From NCBI RefSeq assembly GCF_014194695.1, contig NZ_JACIAH010000014.1, positions 62,001 to 126,000 of the forward strand: a stretch of DNA of 64,000 nucleotides, read 5' to 3'. A program made the translations under genes and the position numbers. Shown in pieces: positions 52,193-61,073 of this stretch (position 1 is the first letter of the stretch; each line of letters begins with the position of its first letter). Source of the stretch: Rhizobium sp. BK399. Its GTDB lineage: Bacteria; Pseudomonadota; Alphaproteobacteria; Rhizobiales; Rhizobiaceae. The notes beneath the pieces were generated by a model. That model was not told the DNA's origin. It searched no databases and saw only the letters and a list, made by a program, of their open reading frames with translations.

Positions 52193-53238
52193 GCGTACTG
52201 CTTGGCGATCCAGTTTCGATAGCTTCCCGAGGTGACGCCCGTCACCCACTCGGCATTGTCGAGATACCAGCGCACCGTCTTCCTGATGCCGCTCTCCAGC
52301 GTCTCCACGGGGCGCCAGCCGAGATCCGTTTCCATCCTGCCGGCATTGATGGCATAGCGCCTGTCATGGCCGGGACGATCGGTGACAAAGGTGATCTGGG
52401 TGTTGTACGAGGTTCCGTCGGCCTTTGGCGCCATTTCGTCGAGGACTTCGCAAAGGAGGTTGACGAGGTCGAGATTGGTGCGCTCGTTCCAGCCGCCGAT
52501 ATTGTAGGTCTCTCCGGGACGGCCCGCTTCGAGGACACGGCGCACGGCGCTGCAGTGATCGTTCACATAGAGCCAGTCGCGGATCTGCTGGCCATCGCCG
52601 TAGAGCGGCAACGGGCGGCCCTGCAAGGCATTGTGAATGACAAGCGGGATGAGCTTCTCTGGGAAATGATAGGGACCGTAGTTGTTGGAGCAGTTCGTCG
52701 TCAGAACCGGCAAGCCGTAGGTATGGTGGTAGGCGCGCACCAGATGGTCGCCTGCCGCCTTGCTGGCAGAGTACGGGCTGTTCGGCTGGTACTGCGTCTG
52801 TTCGTCGAATGCCGGATCGTCCGGGCCGAGCGTGCCGAATACTTCATCGGTCGATATCTGCAGGAAGCGGAAGCCCTGGCGATCGGGCAGCTTTGCAAAG
52901 TAGGCGCGGGCCGCTTCGAGCAGCCGGAATGTCCCGACGATGTTCGTCTGGACGAAATCTTCCGGACCATGGATGGATCGGTCGACATGGCTCTCGGCCG
53001 CGAAGTTGATGATGGCGCGTGGCTTGTGGCGCTCGAGAAGGCTCGCAACCAGTGCCGTATCCGCGATGCTGCCATGCACGAAAATGTGCCTTTCGTCATC
53101 GGCGAGCGCGTCGAGGTTGCGGATGTTGCCAGCGTAGGTGAGCGCATCGAGATTGACGACAGGCTCTTTGCTGTTTGCCAACCAGTCCAGAATGAAGTTC
53201 GAGCCGATAAAACCGGCTCCGCCAGTCACCAATATCAT
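52189..53238 (-). CDS. rfbB: dTDP-glucose 4,6-dehydratase
   Basis: 349 residues. Rossmann motif ILVTGGAGFIGSNF, the catalytic STDEVFG (Asp-Glu pair) and the YSASKA Tyr-Lys pair, plus the RfbB signature TNCSNNYGPYHFPEKLIP. Second step to dTDP-L-rhamnose. ATG 53238 was chosen, with AGGGG about 10 bp upstream; a GTG three codons earlier (53247) is possible. First of four overlapping rfb genes (B-D-A-C) on the minus strand. Confidence 0.96.
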   Translation of the reverse strand: MILVTGGAGFIGSNFILDWLANSKEPVVNLDALTYAGNIRNLDALADDERHIFVHGSIADTALVASLLERHKPRAIINFAAESHVDRSIHGPEDFVQTNIVGTFRLLEAARAYFAKLPDRQGFRFLQISTDEVFGTLGPDDPAFDEQTQYQPNSPYSASKAAGDHLVRAYHHTYGLPVLTTNCSNNYGPYHFPEKLIPLVIHNALQGRPLPLYGDGQQIRDWLYVNDHCSAVRRVLEAGRPGETYNIGGWNERTNLDLVNLLCEVLDEMAPKADGTSYNTQITFVTDRPGHDRRYAINAGRMETDLGWRPVETLESGIRKTVRWYLDNAEWVTGVTSGSYRNWIAKQYA

Positions 53239-53285
53239 TGTCGAGACACCCCTGTTGCAACGCAACACTAAACAGCGATTGCCCT

Positions 53286-54722
53286 CTAGTAAACATTGCT
53301 CCGATCTAACATCGTGCGCATGGTCAGCAATACTATTTTCACATCAAGCCAGAATGACCAGTTGTTGATATACCAGAGATCGTGTTGAACCCGGTCGGCC
53401 ATCCGGTCCAATGTCGGCGTTTCGCCGCGGCATCCGCTGATCTGGGCCCAGCCGGTAAGGCCCGGCTTGACGTTTCGCCGCGTTGCATATTGGGCAATCA
53501 GCGTGCCGTAGAGATCGTCATGTGCCATTGCATGCGGGCGCGGTCCGACGACGGACATGTCGCCACGAAGGACGTTCCAGAATTGCGGCAGTTCATCGAG
53601 GCTCGTCGACCGTATGAAGCCGCCCACCCGGGTGACCCGGGGATCGTTGCGCGTCGCCTGGCGGACGTTGCCACCATCTTCCAAGACCGTCATGCTGCGG
53701 AACTTGAGGATGCGGAAAGCGCGGCCGTTGTAGCCCTTGCGTGACTGGGCAAAGAAAATCGGGCCCGGGCTGTCGAGCTTGACCGCGATTGCGACCATCA
53801 GGCAGATCGGAAACATCACGAAGAGGGCGGCGATCGAAAACAGGATGTCGAAGGCGCGTTTCAGGGCGCGCTGGTAAAAATCGAGTGGCGGCCGATGAAT
53901 CTGGAAGGCGCGCCGCTCGCCGACCGTCTGCGCGAAGCCCTCGACAACCTCGCCAACCACGCCACCGAACATGACGCTGACCGGCACGCAGAACTGGCGA
54001 AGGTCGGAAAGGCACTTTTCCAGGGCACGAAGATTGCCATAGTCGCTCCAGGCGACCAGGACCTCATCGACGTCGTCGATGCCGTGTTCCTGGTAGACTT
54101 CCCCCATCCATCCAAGCGAAAGGTCATTCTCGGCAATCTTCATGATGTGATTGACGGAAAGCCCGCTCTGAGTTGCCCTCTGGATGACCGGTTCGACCTG
54201 CATCGAGCCTGGGCAGATCAGAAGTACCGTGCGGGAGGGAAACTGCGCACGAGAAAAGGCATCGCCGACCTGGCGCCAGCACAATCGCAGTGCCACGAGA
54301 CCGGCGACAGAAAGACCAGCCGTCGTGATCAGGGAGCCCCTGGACATGGTCGTCCCGACCTTCAGGAACAGCGCAACGGCGATGAACAAGAGGATCGCTG
54401 CCGGCAGGAGGGTCAGGATCATCAGCAGCTGACGGCGGAACGACAGGATTTCGCGGGGACGATAGCCATGCACGCCAAACATCGCCAGAACGAAAACCGT
54501 CGCGACGAAAAGCCCAACCCCGACATAGAGCGACATATCCGCAGCGGTGCCCGTGCCGATCTGCTGATAAAGCAGATGGCCGGCAGCACTTGCCCCGATC
54601 AGGGCGACAAAGTCGCACGAAGCGGCGATGCAGGAAATCGCAATGGCGTTGAAACCGAGCCATTTCCGGTCGCTTCTGACGGAATGATTCGGGCTCCAGT
54701 TGTATTCGACCGGAATAGTCAT
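53286..54722 (-). CDS. Undecaprenyl-phosphate sugar phosphotransferase, WcaJ/ExoY type
   Basis: 478 residues. The N-terminal half has about five hydrophobic segments, then a CoA-binding-like region, and the C-terminal 190 residues form the bacterial sugar transferase domain (KRAFDILFSIAALFVMFPIC, FRILKFRSMTV, PRVTRVGGFIRSTSLDELPQ with the DE/PQ catalytic region, SVVGPRPHA). It starts polysaccharide synthesis by moving hexose-1-phosphate, usually glucose, onto undecaprenyl phosphate. ATG 54722 has GAGG 10 bp upstream; a TTG at 54737 also opens the frame. It lies upstream of rfbBDAC on the same strand. Confidence 0.92.
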   Translation of the reverse strand: MTIPVEYNWSPNHSVRSDRKWLGFNAIAISCIAASCDFVALIGASAAGHLLYQQIGTGTAADMSLYVGVGLFVATVFVLAMFGVHGYRPREILSFRRQLLMILTLLPAAILLFIAVALFLKVGTTMSRGSLITTAGLSVAGLVALRLCWRQVGDAFSRAQFPSRTVLLICPGSMQVEPVIQRATQSGLSVNHIMKIAENDLSLGWMGEVYQEHGIDDVDEVLVAWSDYGNLRALEKCLSDLRQFCVPVSVMFGGVVGEVVEGFAQTVGERRAFQIHRPPLDFYQRALKRAFDILFSIAALFVMFPICLMVAIAVKLDSPGPIFFAQSRKGYNGRAFRILKFRSMTVLEDGGNVRQATRNDPRVTRVGGFIRSTSLDELPQFWNVLRGDMSVVGPRPHAMAHDDLYGTLIAQYATRRNVKPGLTGWAQISGCRGETPTLDRMADRVQHDLWYINNWSFWLDVKIVLLTMRTMLDRSNVY

Positions 54723-55179
54723 AGTGCACGTCCTCAACCCTGCCGTATAGTTAGCATGGGATTAACGCGCGCAACAATTCACCCCCGATACGCCTTATTG
54801 GGTAAATCTAAAATCTATTGAAATAGCGGGGCTAATTACAGCAATAATACTTGAGATATTATAAATGCAATGACGCAACCAAGCGTATTTACTTGATCGC
54901 GTTGCTTTGGACTCTGTATGCATTTCGGCATCATCTCAGCCGACATGCCAGCCTTTACAGAGCGGGATTGGCTCGGCGCACAAAAGCTGCGCCCGGTCCT
55001 GATCCCCGGCCACACTTGAAGAACTGCCCTTCGTGGGGTGACGTGAATGTCGGCTCCTGGTGCCTGAAAGGTCCAGTCGTCCTGGCTGTTCTCCACGGTA
55101 TCAACCTCCAGGTGTTGAACGTCCCGGGAACCGGCGTTGTTGCCGGGCCCCAGGACTGTGCAGAGGCCGCAGCACGGTC
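54723..55179. other. Gene-free region upstream of the polysaccharide cluster
   Basis: About 457 bp between the WcaJ-type gene and the arylsulfatase, both on the minus strand. The part 54760-54900 is AT-rich and probably carries the WcaJ promoter. The remainder has no convincing frame, and no terminator for the sulfatase gene was identified with confidence. Confidence 0.45.
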
Positions 55180-57576
55180 TCAGTTCAACTGGACCGTCAG
55201 CTTGTCGATCGTCCCGGTAAAGGCGAACGGCACCTGGTAGTCCTTGTCGTCGACACCGGTGCGAGTATCAACACCGACATCGAAGGTCTCGTCCCATGGC
55301 ATAAGAGCTGGGACAGTGTGCGGAATTTTCTGGTTGGCGACTTCCTTGCCATCCACCTTGAGGATGCCCGTACCGCCGCTGCCCATGTTGTGGCTGTCCG
55401 ATGTGAAGTCGAACTCGACGGTATGCTTACCGGGGGGCAGCGTGTCGGGCCCCTCCCACCGGAAACGCTCGATGTCCACGAAATTGTAGAGAAACACGGG
55501 CTTTTGCTTCAAGATGTATAGGCCGAAGCCGCCAAAACGGCCGCCGGTGGTCGCGAGCATGCCGTCCGCCCCATCCGCCGGGATCTCGATCTCAGCGGTG
55601 ATCGTGTAGGACTTGTTCAGGATGTTGGGCGCGTTGCCTCCGGGCACACCGGAAACGACGCCTGAATAGGTGAAGAGCTTCCGTCCGGCGGTCGCGCTCG
55701 GCCGCGGAGTGATGAGGCGCTCCAGGATCGAATTGTCGAGCGGGAAGACGTTGTATTTTGCGGCTTCGAGCAGGAACAGTTCCTGCAACTGATGCAGCTT
55801 GTCAGGATTGCTCTGCGCGAGGTCGATAGCCTGCGAATAATCCTCGTTGAGATTATAGAGCTCCCACTTGTAGCCGTTGACCACTTCCGGCATCGGCGCA
55901 GTGCCCATCAGCCAGGGCGCTGCCGGCGGCGTGGTGCATGCGTACCAGCCGTCGTGGTAGATACCGCGGTTGCCAAACATCTCGAAGTACTGGGTGTGGC
56001 GCATCGACGGGGCATTGGCATTCGCCTTATCCCACGTGTAGGCCATGCTGACGCCTTCGATCGGTTTCTGCGCCACGCCGTTGACCATGGCCGGCGCCGG
56101 GATCCCGGTCGCCTCGAGGATCGTCGGCACGATGTCGATAACGTGATGGAACTGGCTGCGGATGCCGCCGGCATCCTTGATGCGGGCGGGCCACGCCATT
56201 GCCATGCCTTGCCGTGTGCCACCGAAATGCGAGGCGACCTGCTTGGTCCACCTGAACGGCGTGTCGAAAGCCCATGACCACGCCACAGACATGTGCGGGT
56301 AGGTCTGGTCGGAACCCCAGGCATCATAGTATTTCAGCTGGTCGGCGACCGGAATCTGAAGGCCCTCGATGGTGATCACCTCGCTCGGAGTGCCGAGCGT
56401 GCTCCCTTCCGCGCTCGTGCCGTTGTCACCCTCGATGTAGATGACGAGCGTGTTGTCCAGCTTGCCCATGTCGTCTACCGCCTGAATCACGCGCCCGATC
56501 TCATGGTCGGAATAGGCGACGTATGCTGCGAACACCTCGGCCTGGCGGGCAAACAGCTTCTTGCTGTCGACATCGAGCGTGTCCCACTTCGGCAGGTCAT
56601 CGGGCCAGGGGGTAAGTTGCGCATTTTGCGGGATGACGCCGAGGCGCTTCTGGTTCGCGAAGATTTGGTCGCGCATGGCATTCCAGCCCATGTCGAACTT
56701 GCCCTTGAACTTCTCGATCCATTCCGGCGTGGGATGGTGCGGCGCGTGTGTGGCGCCGGGTACGTAGTAGACGAAGAAGGGTTTGTCAGGCGCAGCCGCG
56801 TTCAACTGCTTGATATAGTCGATGGCGTTGTCGGCCTCGTCGGTAATCAGATTGTAGCGGGGCCTCCCGACCCATGGGAAAATCTGCGTGTGATCCTGAA
56901 AGAGATAGGGCTGCCACTGGTTGCTGTCACCGCCCATGAATCCATAAAAGTAGTCGAAGCCCATGCCCGACGGCCATTGGTCGAAGGGACCAGCGCTGCT
57001 GTACTGGAACGATGGCGTGTTGTGGTTCTTGCCGAACCATGATGTTGAATAGCCGTTCTGTTTGAGAATGTTGCCAATCGTTGCATTGTCCACGCCTAGG
57101 ACGGAATCGTATCCAGGATAACCGGTCGCCTGCTCGGAAATCACACCGAAGCCGGTCGAATGATGGTTGCGTCCGGTGATTAGCGCCGCCCGCGTGGGCG
57201 AACAGAGCGCCGTCGAGTGGAACTGCGTGTAGCGGAGGCCCGCCTGCGCCACCCGATCGAGCGCCGGAGTCGGGACAACACCGCCGAATGTACCGGCGAC
57301 CCCGTAACCGGCATCGTCGGTCATGATCAAAAGGATATTGGGGGCGCCCTTGGGAGGGACGACCTGCGGCGGCCAATAGGGTTTTGAGTCCTTGGCGCTC
57401 AGCCCGATTTCACCACCAAACGGCGTCGGCGGATTGGGAAGGTATCGCCCGTCAAGGGTCGTCGTCGCGTCCGGTGCACCCGGTGTCCCTGTGATTTCCT
57501 GGGCGCTTGCGGCCCAGGCTGAACATGTCAAGGCCGCTGCAGCGACCTGCGTCAAGAAAGCCAATTTCATTCGCAT
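55180..57576 (-). CDS. Secreted arylsulfatase, large two-part type
   Basis: 798 residues. Signal peptide about 1-26 (cleavage after ASA). The sulfatase domain spans about 75-560: metal-binding IMTDDAG, and the formylglycine motif C125-S-P-T-R (ALCSPTRAALITGR), then THAPHHPTPEW and GDNGTSAEG, all expected for type I sulfatases. About 650-798 is an extra beta-rich C-terminal domain (YTITAEIEIPADG, GKHTVEFDFTSD), as in long bacterial arylsulfatases. It hydrolyses sulfate esters in the periplasm after oxidation of Cys125 by a maturase that is not in this window. ATG 57576 with AAGGAGG 5 bp upstream. Single gene. Confidence 0.93.
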   Translation of the reverse strand: MRMKLAFLTQVAAAALTCSAWAASAQEITGTPGAPDATTTLDGRYLPNPPTPFGGEIGLSAKDSKPYWPPQVVPPKGAPNILLIMTDDAGYGVAGTFGGVVPTPALDRVAQAGLRYTQFHSTALCSPTRAALITGRNHHSTGFGVISEQATGYPGYDSVLGVDNATIGNILKQNGYSTSWFGKNHNTPSFQYSSAGPFDQWPSGMGFDYFYGFMGGDSNQWQPYLFQDHTQIFPWVGRPRYNLITDEADNAIDYIKQLNAAAPDKPFFVYYVPGATHAPHHPTPEWIEKFKGKFDMGWNAMRDQIFANQKRLGVIPQNAQLTPWPDDLPKWDTLDVDSKKLFARQAEVFAAYVAYSDHEIGRVIQAVDDMGKLDNTLVIYIEGDNGTSAEGSTLGTPSEVITIEGLQIPVADQLKYYDAWGSDQTYPHMSVAWSWAFDTPFRWTKQVASHFGGTRQGMAMAWPARIKDAGGIRSQFHHVIDIVPTILEATGIPAPAMVNGVAQKPIEGVSMAYTWDKANANAPSMRHTQYFEMFGNRGIYHDGWYACTTPPAAPWLMGTAPMPEVVNGYKWELYNLNEDYSQAIDLAQSNPDKLHQLQELFLLEAAKYNVFPLDNSILERLITPRPSATAGRKLFTYSGVVSGVPGGNAPNILNKSYTITAEIEIPADGADGMLATTGGRFGGFGLYILKQKPVFLYNFVDIERFRWEGPDTLPPGKHTVEFDFTSDSHNMGSGGTGILKVDGKEVANQKIPHTVPALMPWDETFDVGVDTRTGVDDKDYQVPFAFTGTIDKLTVQLN

Positions 57577-58082
57577 GGTACCCTCCTTGTCACTACCATC
57601 AGATTGAAACGGTCACATCAGCATTGAGGGAAACGCGAGTCGAACGAGGGCATCAGACGCATGGGTTGGAGCTGAAGCCCAACCAACTCCACAAAGGTCA
57701 AACGGATTGGAAACAACGATATGTACCGGAAAGATATCCTCTACACCGGTATCACTCTGCCCTCTCCGTTCATATTAGCACACGCTTGGCTGCGCGGCCA
57801 ATGAAGTACAGGACGGAAGCCTTGATTGTAACGCCGGCGCAGGCGCGCCCGGGCGCGCAGCAAGCGGACATTCGAACGGGCCCGTTGTCGCAGCCTACCG
57901 CCCCGTTTTTGGCGAAGTTGGGTCTCGGCTTCCTGGAAGCCAAGAGGCAATCGAAGCATGAGCAATACCCCCAAACAAACTGAGGGCGTATCGCTGAACA
58001 TGTGGGAACGATACCACATTTACGTTCGTGGCTGGTCCTGGTCCGGTTGGTCGAGGGCAGCCCTGCCCCCATCGTATTGTGT
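57577..58082. other. Gene-free region upstream of the arylsulfatase
   Basis: About 500 bp. It should contain the sulfatase promoter. Open frames on the minus strand near 57741-58019 are Arg-rich, lack ribosome sites and resemble no family; I consider them non-coding. No repeat or insertion-sequence end was found. Confidence 0.4.
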
Positions 58083-58454
58083 TTATCTCGGAACGTCGAG
58101 CTTGTTGATTGCAAAGGTATAGTTGCTCCCGGTGCCGCCGCGGGTCACGACGAGCTTGCGCGTCTTCGTAGTGATCCGGGCAAAGTTCCCGTCTGTCGTG
58201 ATCGAGCGAGCCGTCGAGATCGTGGCGTAATTGTCGCCGGGGAACCGTTCAGGGCAGGCCTTGCCCCCTATGGCATAGATACGGGCGCCACCGCTTTCGT
58301 ATCGCTGCTGGATCGGTCGGCCGCTCGGGTCGGCAAGGACCTTGCAGCCTGGCGCGTTCGGCACCGGAACGATCCGGTACCAGGGGCTGTCGGCAAGGAC
58401 AACCGGTGCGGACAGTGACAGGACGGCGGAGGCGACAAGGACGAGTTTCAACAT
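58083..58454 (-). CDS. Small secreted protein of unknown function
   Basis: 123 residues with a signal peptide (MLKLVLVASAVLSLSAPVVL, cleavage after LAD-type Ala at about 22) and AAGGAGA 6 bp before the ATG. The mature part has two Cys residues (GCKVL and GGKACPE) that could form a disulfide and is otherwise hydrophilic and beta-prone. I recognise no family. It stands alone next to the beta-helix gene, divergent from it. Confidence 0.7.
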   Translation of the reverse strand: MLKLVLVASAVLSLSAPVVLADSPWYRIVPVPNAPGCKVLADPSGRPIQQRYESGGARIYAIGGKACPERFPGDNYATISTARSITTDGNFARITTKTRKLVVTRGGTGSNYTFAINKLDVPR

Positions 58455-58685
58455 GGTTTTTCTCCTTCGATGTCGATCTCGAAAGGCGATATCGCGTCTG
58501 AAATCGACGGGCGTCACGTTTCACGAGGCAAGGGGTGATGGAAGTCTGTCTCCTATCCATGATTTGACAAAGTCTTGCGTTAATTCCACATGGTTGGCCG
58601 TTGGCTGAATGTCGAAACATCTGCCATTGGAAAGCCTGCTTGCACTGCCCGCCTCAATCCGTCGATGAAACGCGAGAGACATGCA

Positions 58686-59726
58686 ATGGCCCCTGCATTC
58701 CCGTCCCGTCATTACGCCGTCCTTGTGACGGTGATCTGTGCATGCACGGCCTTCGCCAGCCCCGGGCTTTCGGCGACGATTGACGTTACGCCATCCGGAG
58801 GCAGGACGATCCAGTCCGCGCTTGAAAGAGCTGCGCCAGGCGACGTGATCCGGTTGAAGCCGGGGATCTACTACCAGGACTTCAAGACGGTCCGCGACGG
58901 CAGGCCCGGCAAGCCGATCATCATCACCGGTCCGCGCTCTGCGGTCGTCAAGGGCGGCGGTGCAGCAAGGGTGATCGAGATCAATCATGATTATCTCGAA
59001 TTGCGGGGCTTCACGGTCGATGGAAAATTCGGCGCCCGCCACGACAAGGGCAGTTACAGGGACAAGCTGATCTATGCGGTCGGCAAAAGGCCCGGGGATG
59101 GCGTGACGGGTCTTCGCATCGTGAACATGTCGGTCAGGAATGCCGGTGGCGAATGCATCAGGCTGCGCTACCAGACGCGTCAAAACGAGATTGCCTATTC
59201 CACGATCGGCAATTGCGGCCTCTATGATTTCGCCTTCAGGGGCGGCGGCAAGAACGGTGAAGGAATCTATATCGGCACCGCGCCCGAGCAGCGCGGCGCC
59301 CATGGAGCACCCGACCGCGCCGTCGATGCTTCCGACGGCAACCACGTGCATCACAATGTCATCGATACGAACGGCAATGAATGCGTCGACATCAAGGAGG
59401 GATCGAGCCGCAACATCGTCGAACACAACCAGTGCAGTGGCCAGAGGGACAAGAATTCCGCCGGTTTTGATTCTCGCGGGAACAACAACGTGTTCCGCTA
59501 CAACACCGTCAGCGACGTGAGGGGGGCGGGTGTGCGCCTCGGCGGCGACAGCGATACGGATGGCATCAACAATGACGTCTACGGCAACACCTTCCGGAAA
59601 GTGGGTGTCGGCGTCGTCAAGGCGCAGCGTGGCCCGCAGGGCAAGGTCTGCGGTAACACGTTTGATGGCGACGCCAGGAAGACAAAGGCGGGAAAGACAA
59701 AGCTGGAGCCGCTGCGCGACTGCTGA
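58686..59726 (+). CDS. Secreted right-handed parallel beta-helix protein
   Basis: About 346 residues: signal peptide (about 1-30, ending PGLSA), then a right-handed beta-helix from the start of the mature chain (TIQSALERAAPGDVIRLKPG, the DUF1565/pectate-lyase-like first coil; then repeated N-x-(I/V)-x-x-N coils such as HHNVIDTNGNECVDIKEG and FRYNTVSDVRGAGVRLGGD). Several Cys residues occur in the coils. Such proteins are polysaccharide lyases, epimerases or binding proteins; catalytic residues cannot be named with confidence. Start uncertain between ATG 58665 and ATG 58686; the latter gives the cleaner signal peptide. Convergent with the Sel1-repeat operon. Confidence 0.8.
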   Translation: MAPAFPSRHYAVLVTVICACTAFASPGLSATIDVTPSGGRTIQSALERAAPGDVIRLKPGIYYQDFKTVRDGRPGKPIIITGPRSAVVKGGGAARVIEINHDYLELRGFTVDGKFGARHDKGSYRDKLIYAVGKRPGDGVTGLRIVNMSVRNAGGECIRLRYQTRQNEIAYSTIGNCGLYDFAFRGGGKNGEGIYIGTAPEQRGAHGAPDRAVDASDGNHVHHNVIDTNGNECVDIKEGSSRNIVEHNQCSGQRDKNSAGFDSRGNNNVFRYNTVSDVRGAGVRLGGDSDTDGINNDVYGNTFRKVGVGVVKAQRGPQGKVCGNTFDGDARKTKAGKTKLEPLRDC

Positions 59727-59758
59727 TCCTTTATGAGGCAGGCACCCTGCTGCGGAGC

Positions 59759-61048
59759 TCAATTCGACGACAGCTTCTGGAGCGCGGCCCGTGCCAGTGG
59801 ATATCCACCTGTCGCGGACTTCTCCAGCCATTGCCGGCCCTTTTCGTCATTCTGTCTATCGCTCGTCGACTGCAGCAGCATCATGCCAAGTAGATACTGG
59901 GCCTCGGGATCATTCTGCCTGGCAGCACGCTCGCGGTAGCTTTCGGCCTTTTCGAGCGAGGCATCGACCCCGGTTCCGTAGTAGTAGGCATTGCCAAGTG
60001 CCTTCGAGGCCTGTGCGTAACCACTGTCTGCCGCAAGGGTCAGACTTGCGATGATCTTGTCTTTCTTGTCCTTGTCGAGATCCGAGCGGGCGAGCGCCTT
60101 GGACAGGTAGTCGACGGCCTCGGGATCGCCGCCCTGGGCCAATGTCTGGAACATCGAGACGGCTTCGGCAACCGCCTCAGGTGTTCCCCTCTTCCAAAGT
60201 ACTTCTGCCATGATCTTCAGCGCATTTGGATCAGCCTTTGGCCCGGCGGCCCGGATCGCCGCCATTGCCTTGTCCTGCGCTTCCGGAGCGTAGTCGAGAT
60301 TGAGAAGCTGCTTTGCCGGCCGGCCGGCATCGGCGGGATTGAGTGCCATCGATTGCAAAAGGAGGTCGGAGCTTGCCGCCATGTCCTCCTGGCTGTTGCT
60401 CAGCACGACCCGCTTCGCCATTTCGGTGTAGAGCTTTGCCCGGCGCGCCGGTTCGAGGCGGGCGGCCCACTTCTTGGCCTCGACAATATTCTTCGGCGTA
60501 CCGCGTCCTTCGACAAGCGCAAGGGACAATGCCTCGATACCCTTTGCATTTCCCACGACCGCCGCCCAGCGATACCATTTATAGGCGACCGCGTCATTCC
60601 GGGGGATGTCCTGGCCTTCGAAGTGGATCAATCCATAGGCCGCCACACAGCTCTTGCATCCGCGCATCGCTTCGGTTGCAAGCGAGCGAAGGACAGCCGG
60701 CGTCCTCTCCCCGAAGCTATAGTCGTTCATCAGTACGCCCTTGGCGAGAAGCCTGGTGGCGTCCCGCGACGTCGGCTGGGCGAGCAGAAGCGCGAAGCCG
60801 TAATCGGGATCACGCACCAACCTGTCCTTGGTGGTCAGAGCTGCCGTTGCAATCAGCAGCCGTTTCGGCAGGGGAAGCCTCGCTGCTGCGGCGGCGTCAG
60901 GCCATCCCTTTGCGATCCGCATCGCCTCGAAGTTTGCGTAGGTCTCGACTACGGGCTTCGGCGTCGGCTTCACAACCTTGGCCGACGCCGGCATGGCGAC
61001 AACTGTTGCCATCAGAGCGGTCAGTATTATGCAAAGGGTGCTCTTCAT
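59759..61048 (-). CDS. Secreted Sel1-repeat protein (429 residues)
   Basis: Signal peptide about 1-23 (MKSTLCIILTALMATVVAMP, cleavage after ASA), followed by Sel1/TPR-like repeats. Recognisable units are CVAAYGLIHFEGQDIPRNDA, GNAKGIEALSLALVEGRG, ASKALGNAYYYGTGVDASL and EAQYLLGMMLLQSTSDRQ. AGGAG lies 9 bp before the ATG, and the start follows the stop of the larger Sel1 gene by 25 bp, so both are one operon. Periplasmic scaffold or partner-binding role is likely; AlgK of the alginate secretion complex has a comparable repeat architecture, but no direct homology is shown. Confidence 0.8.
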   Translation of the reverse strand: MKSTLCIILTALMATVVAMPASAKVVKPTPKPVVETYANFEAMRIAKGWPDAAAAARLPLPKRLLIATAALTTKDRLVRDPDYGFALLLAQPTSRDATRLLAKGVLMNDYSFGERTPAVLRSLATEAMRGCKSCVAAYGLIHFEGQDIPRNDAVAYKWYRWAAVVGNAKGIEALSLALVEGRGTPKNIVEAKKWAARLEPARRAKLYTEMAKRVVLSNSQEDMAASSDLLLQSMALNPADAGRPAKQLLNLDYAPEAQDKAMAAIRAAGPKADPNALKIMAEVLWKRGTPEAVAEAVSMFQTLAQGGDPEAVDYLSKALARSDLDKDKKDKIIASLTLAADSGYAQASKALGNAYYYGTGVDASLEKAESYRERAARQNDPEAQYLLGMMLLQSTSDRQNDEKGRQWLEKSATGGYPLARAALQKLSSN

Positions 61049-61073
61049 GACGCCTGCTCCTGCCTTCATCTCT

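Noticed and set aside
57741..58019. Arg-rich minus-strand frame as a small gene or transposase fragment
   Set aside because: No ribosome site, no DDE-type motif, and composition typical of a non-coding GC-rich frame.
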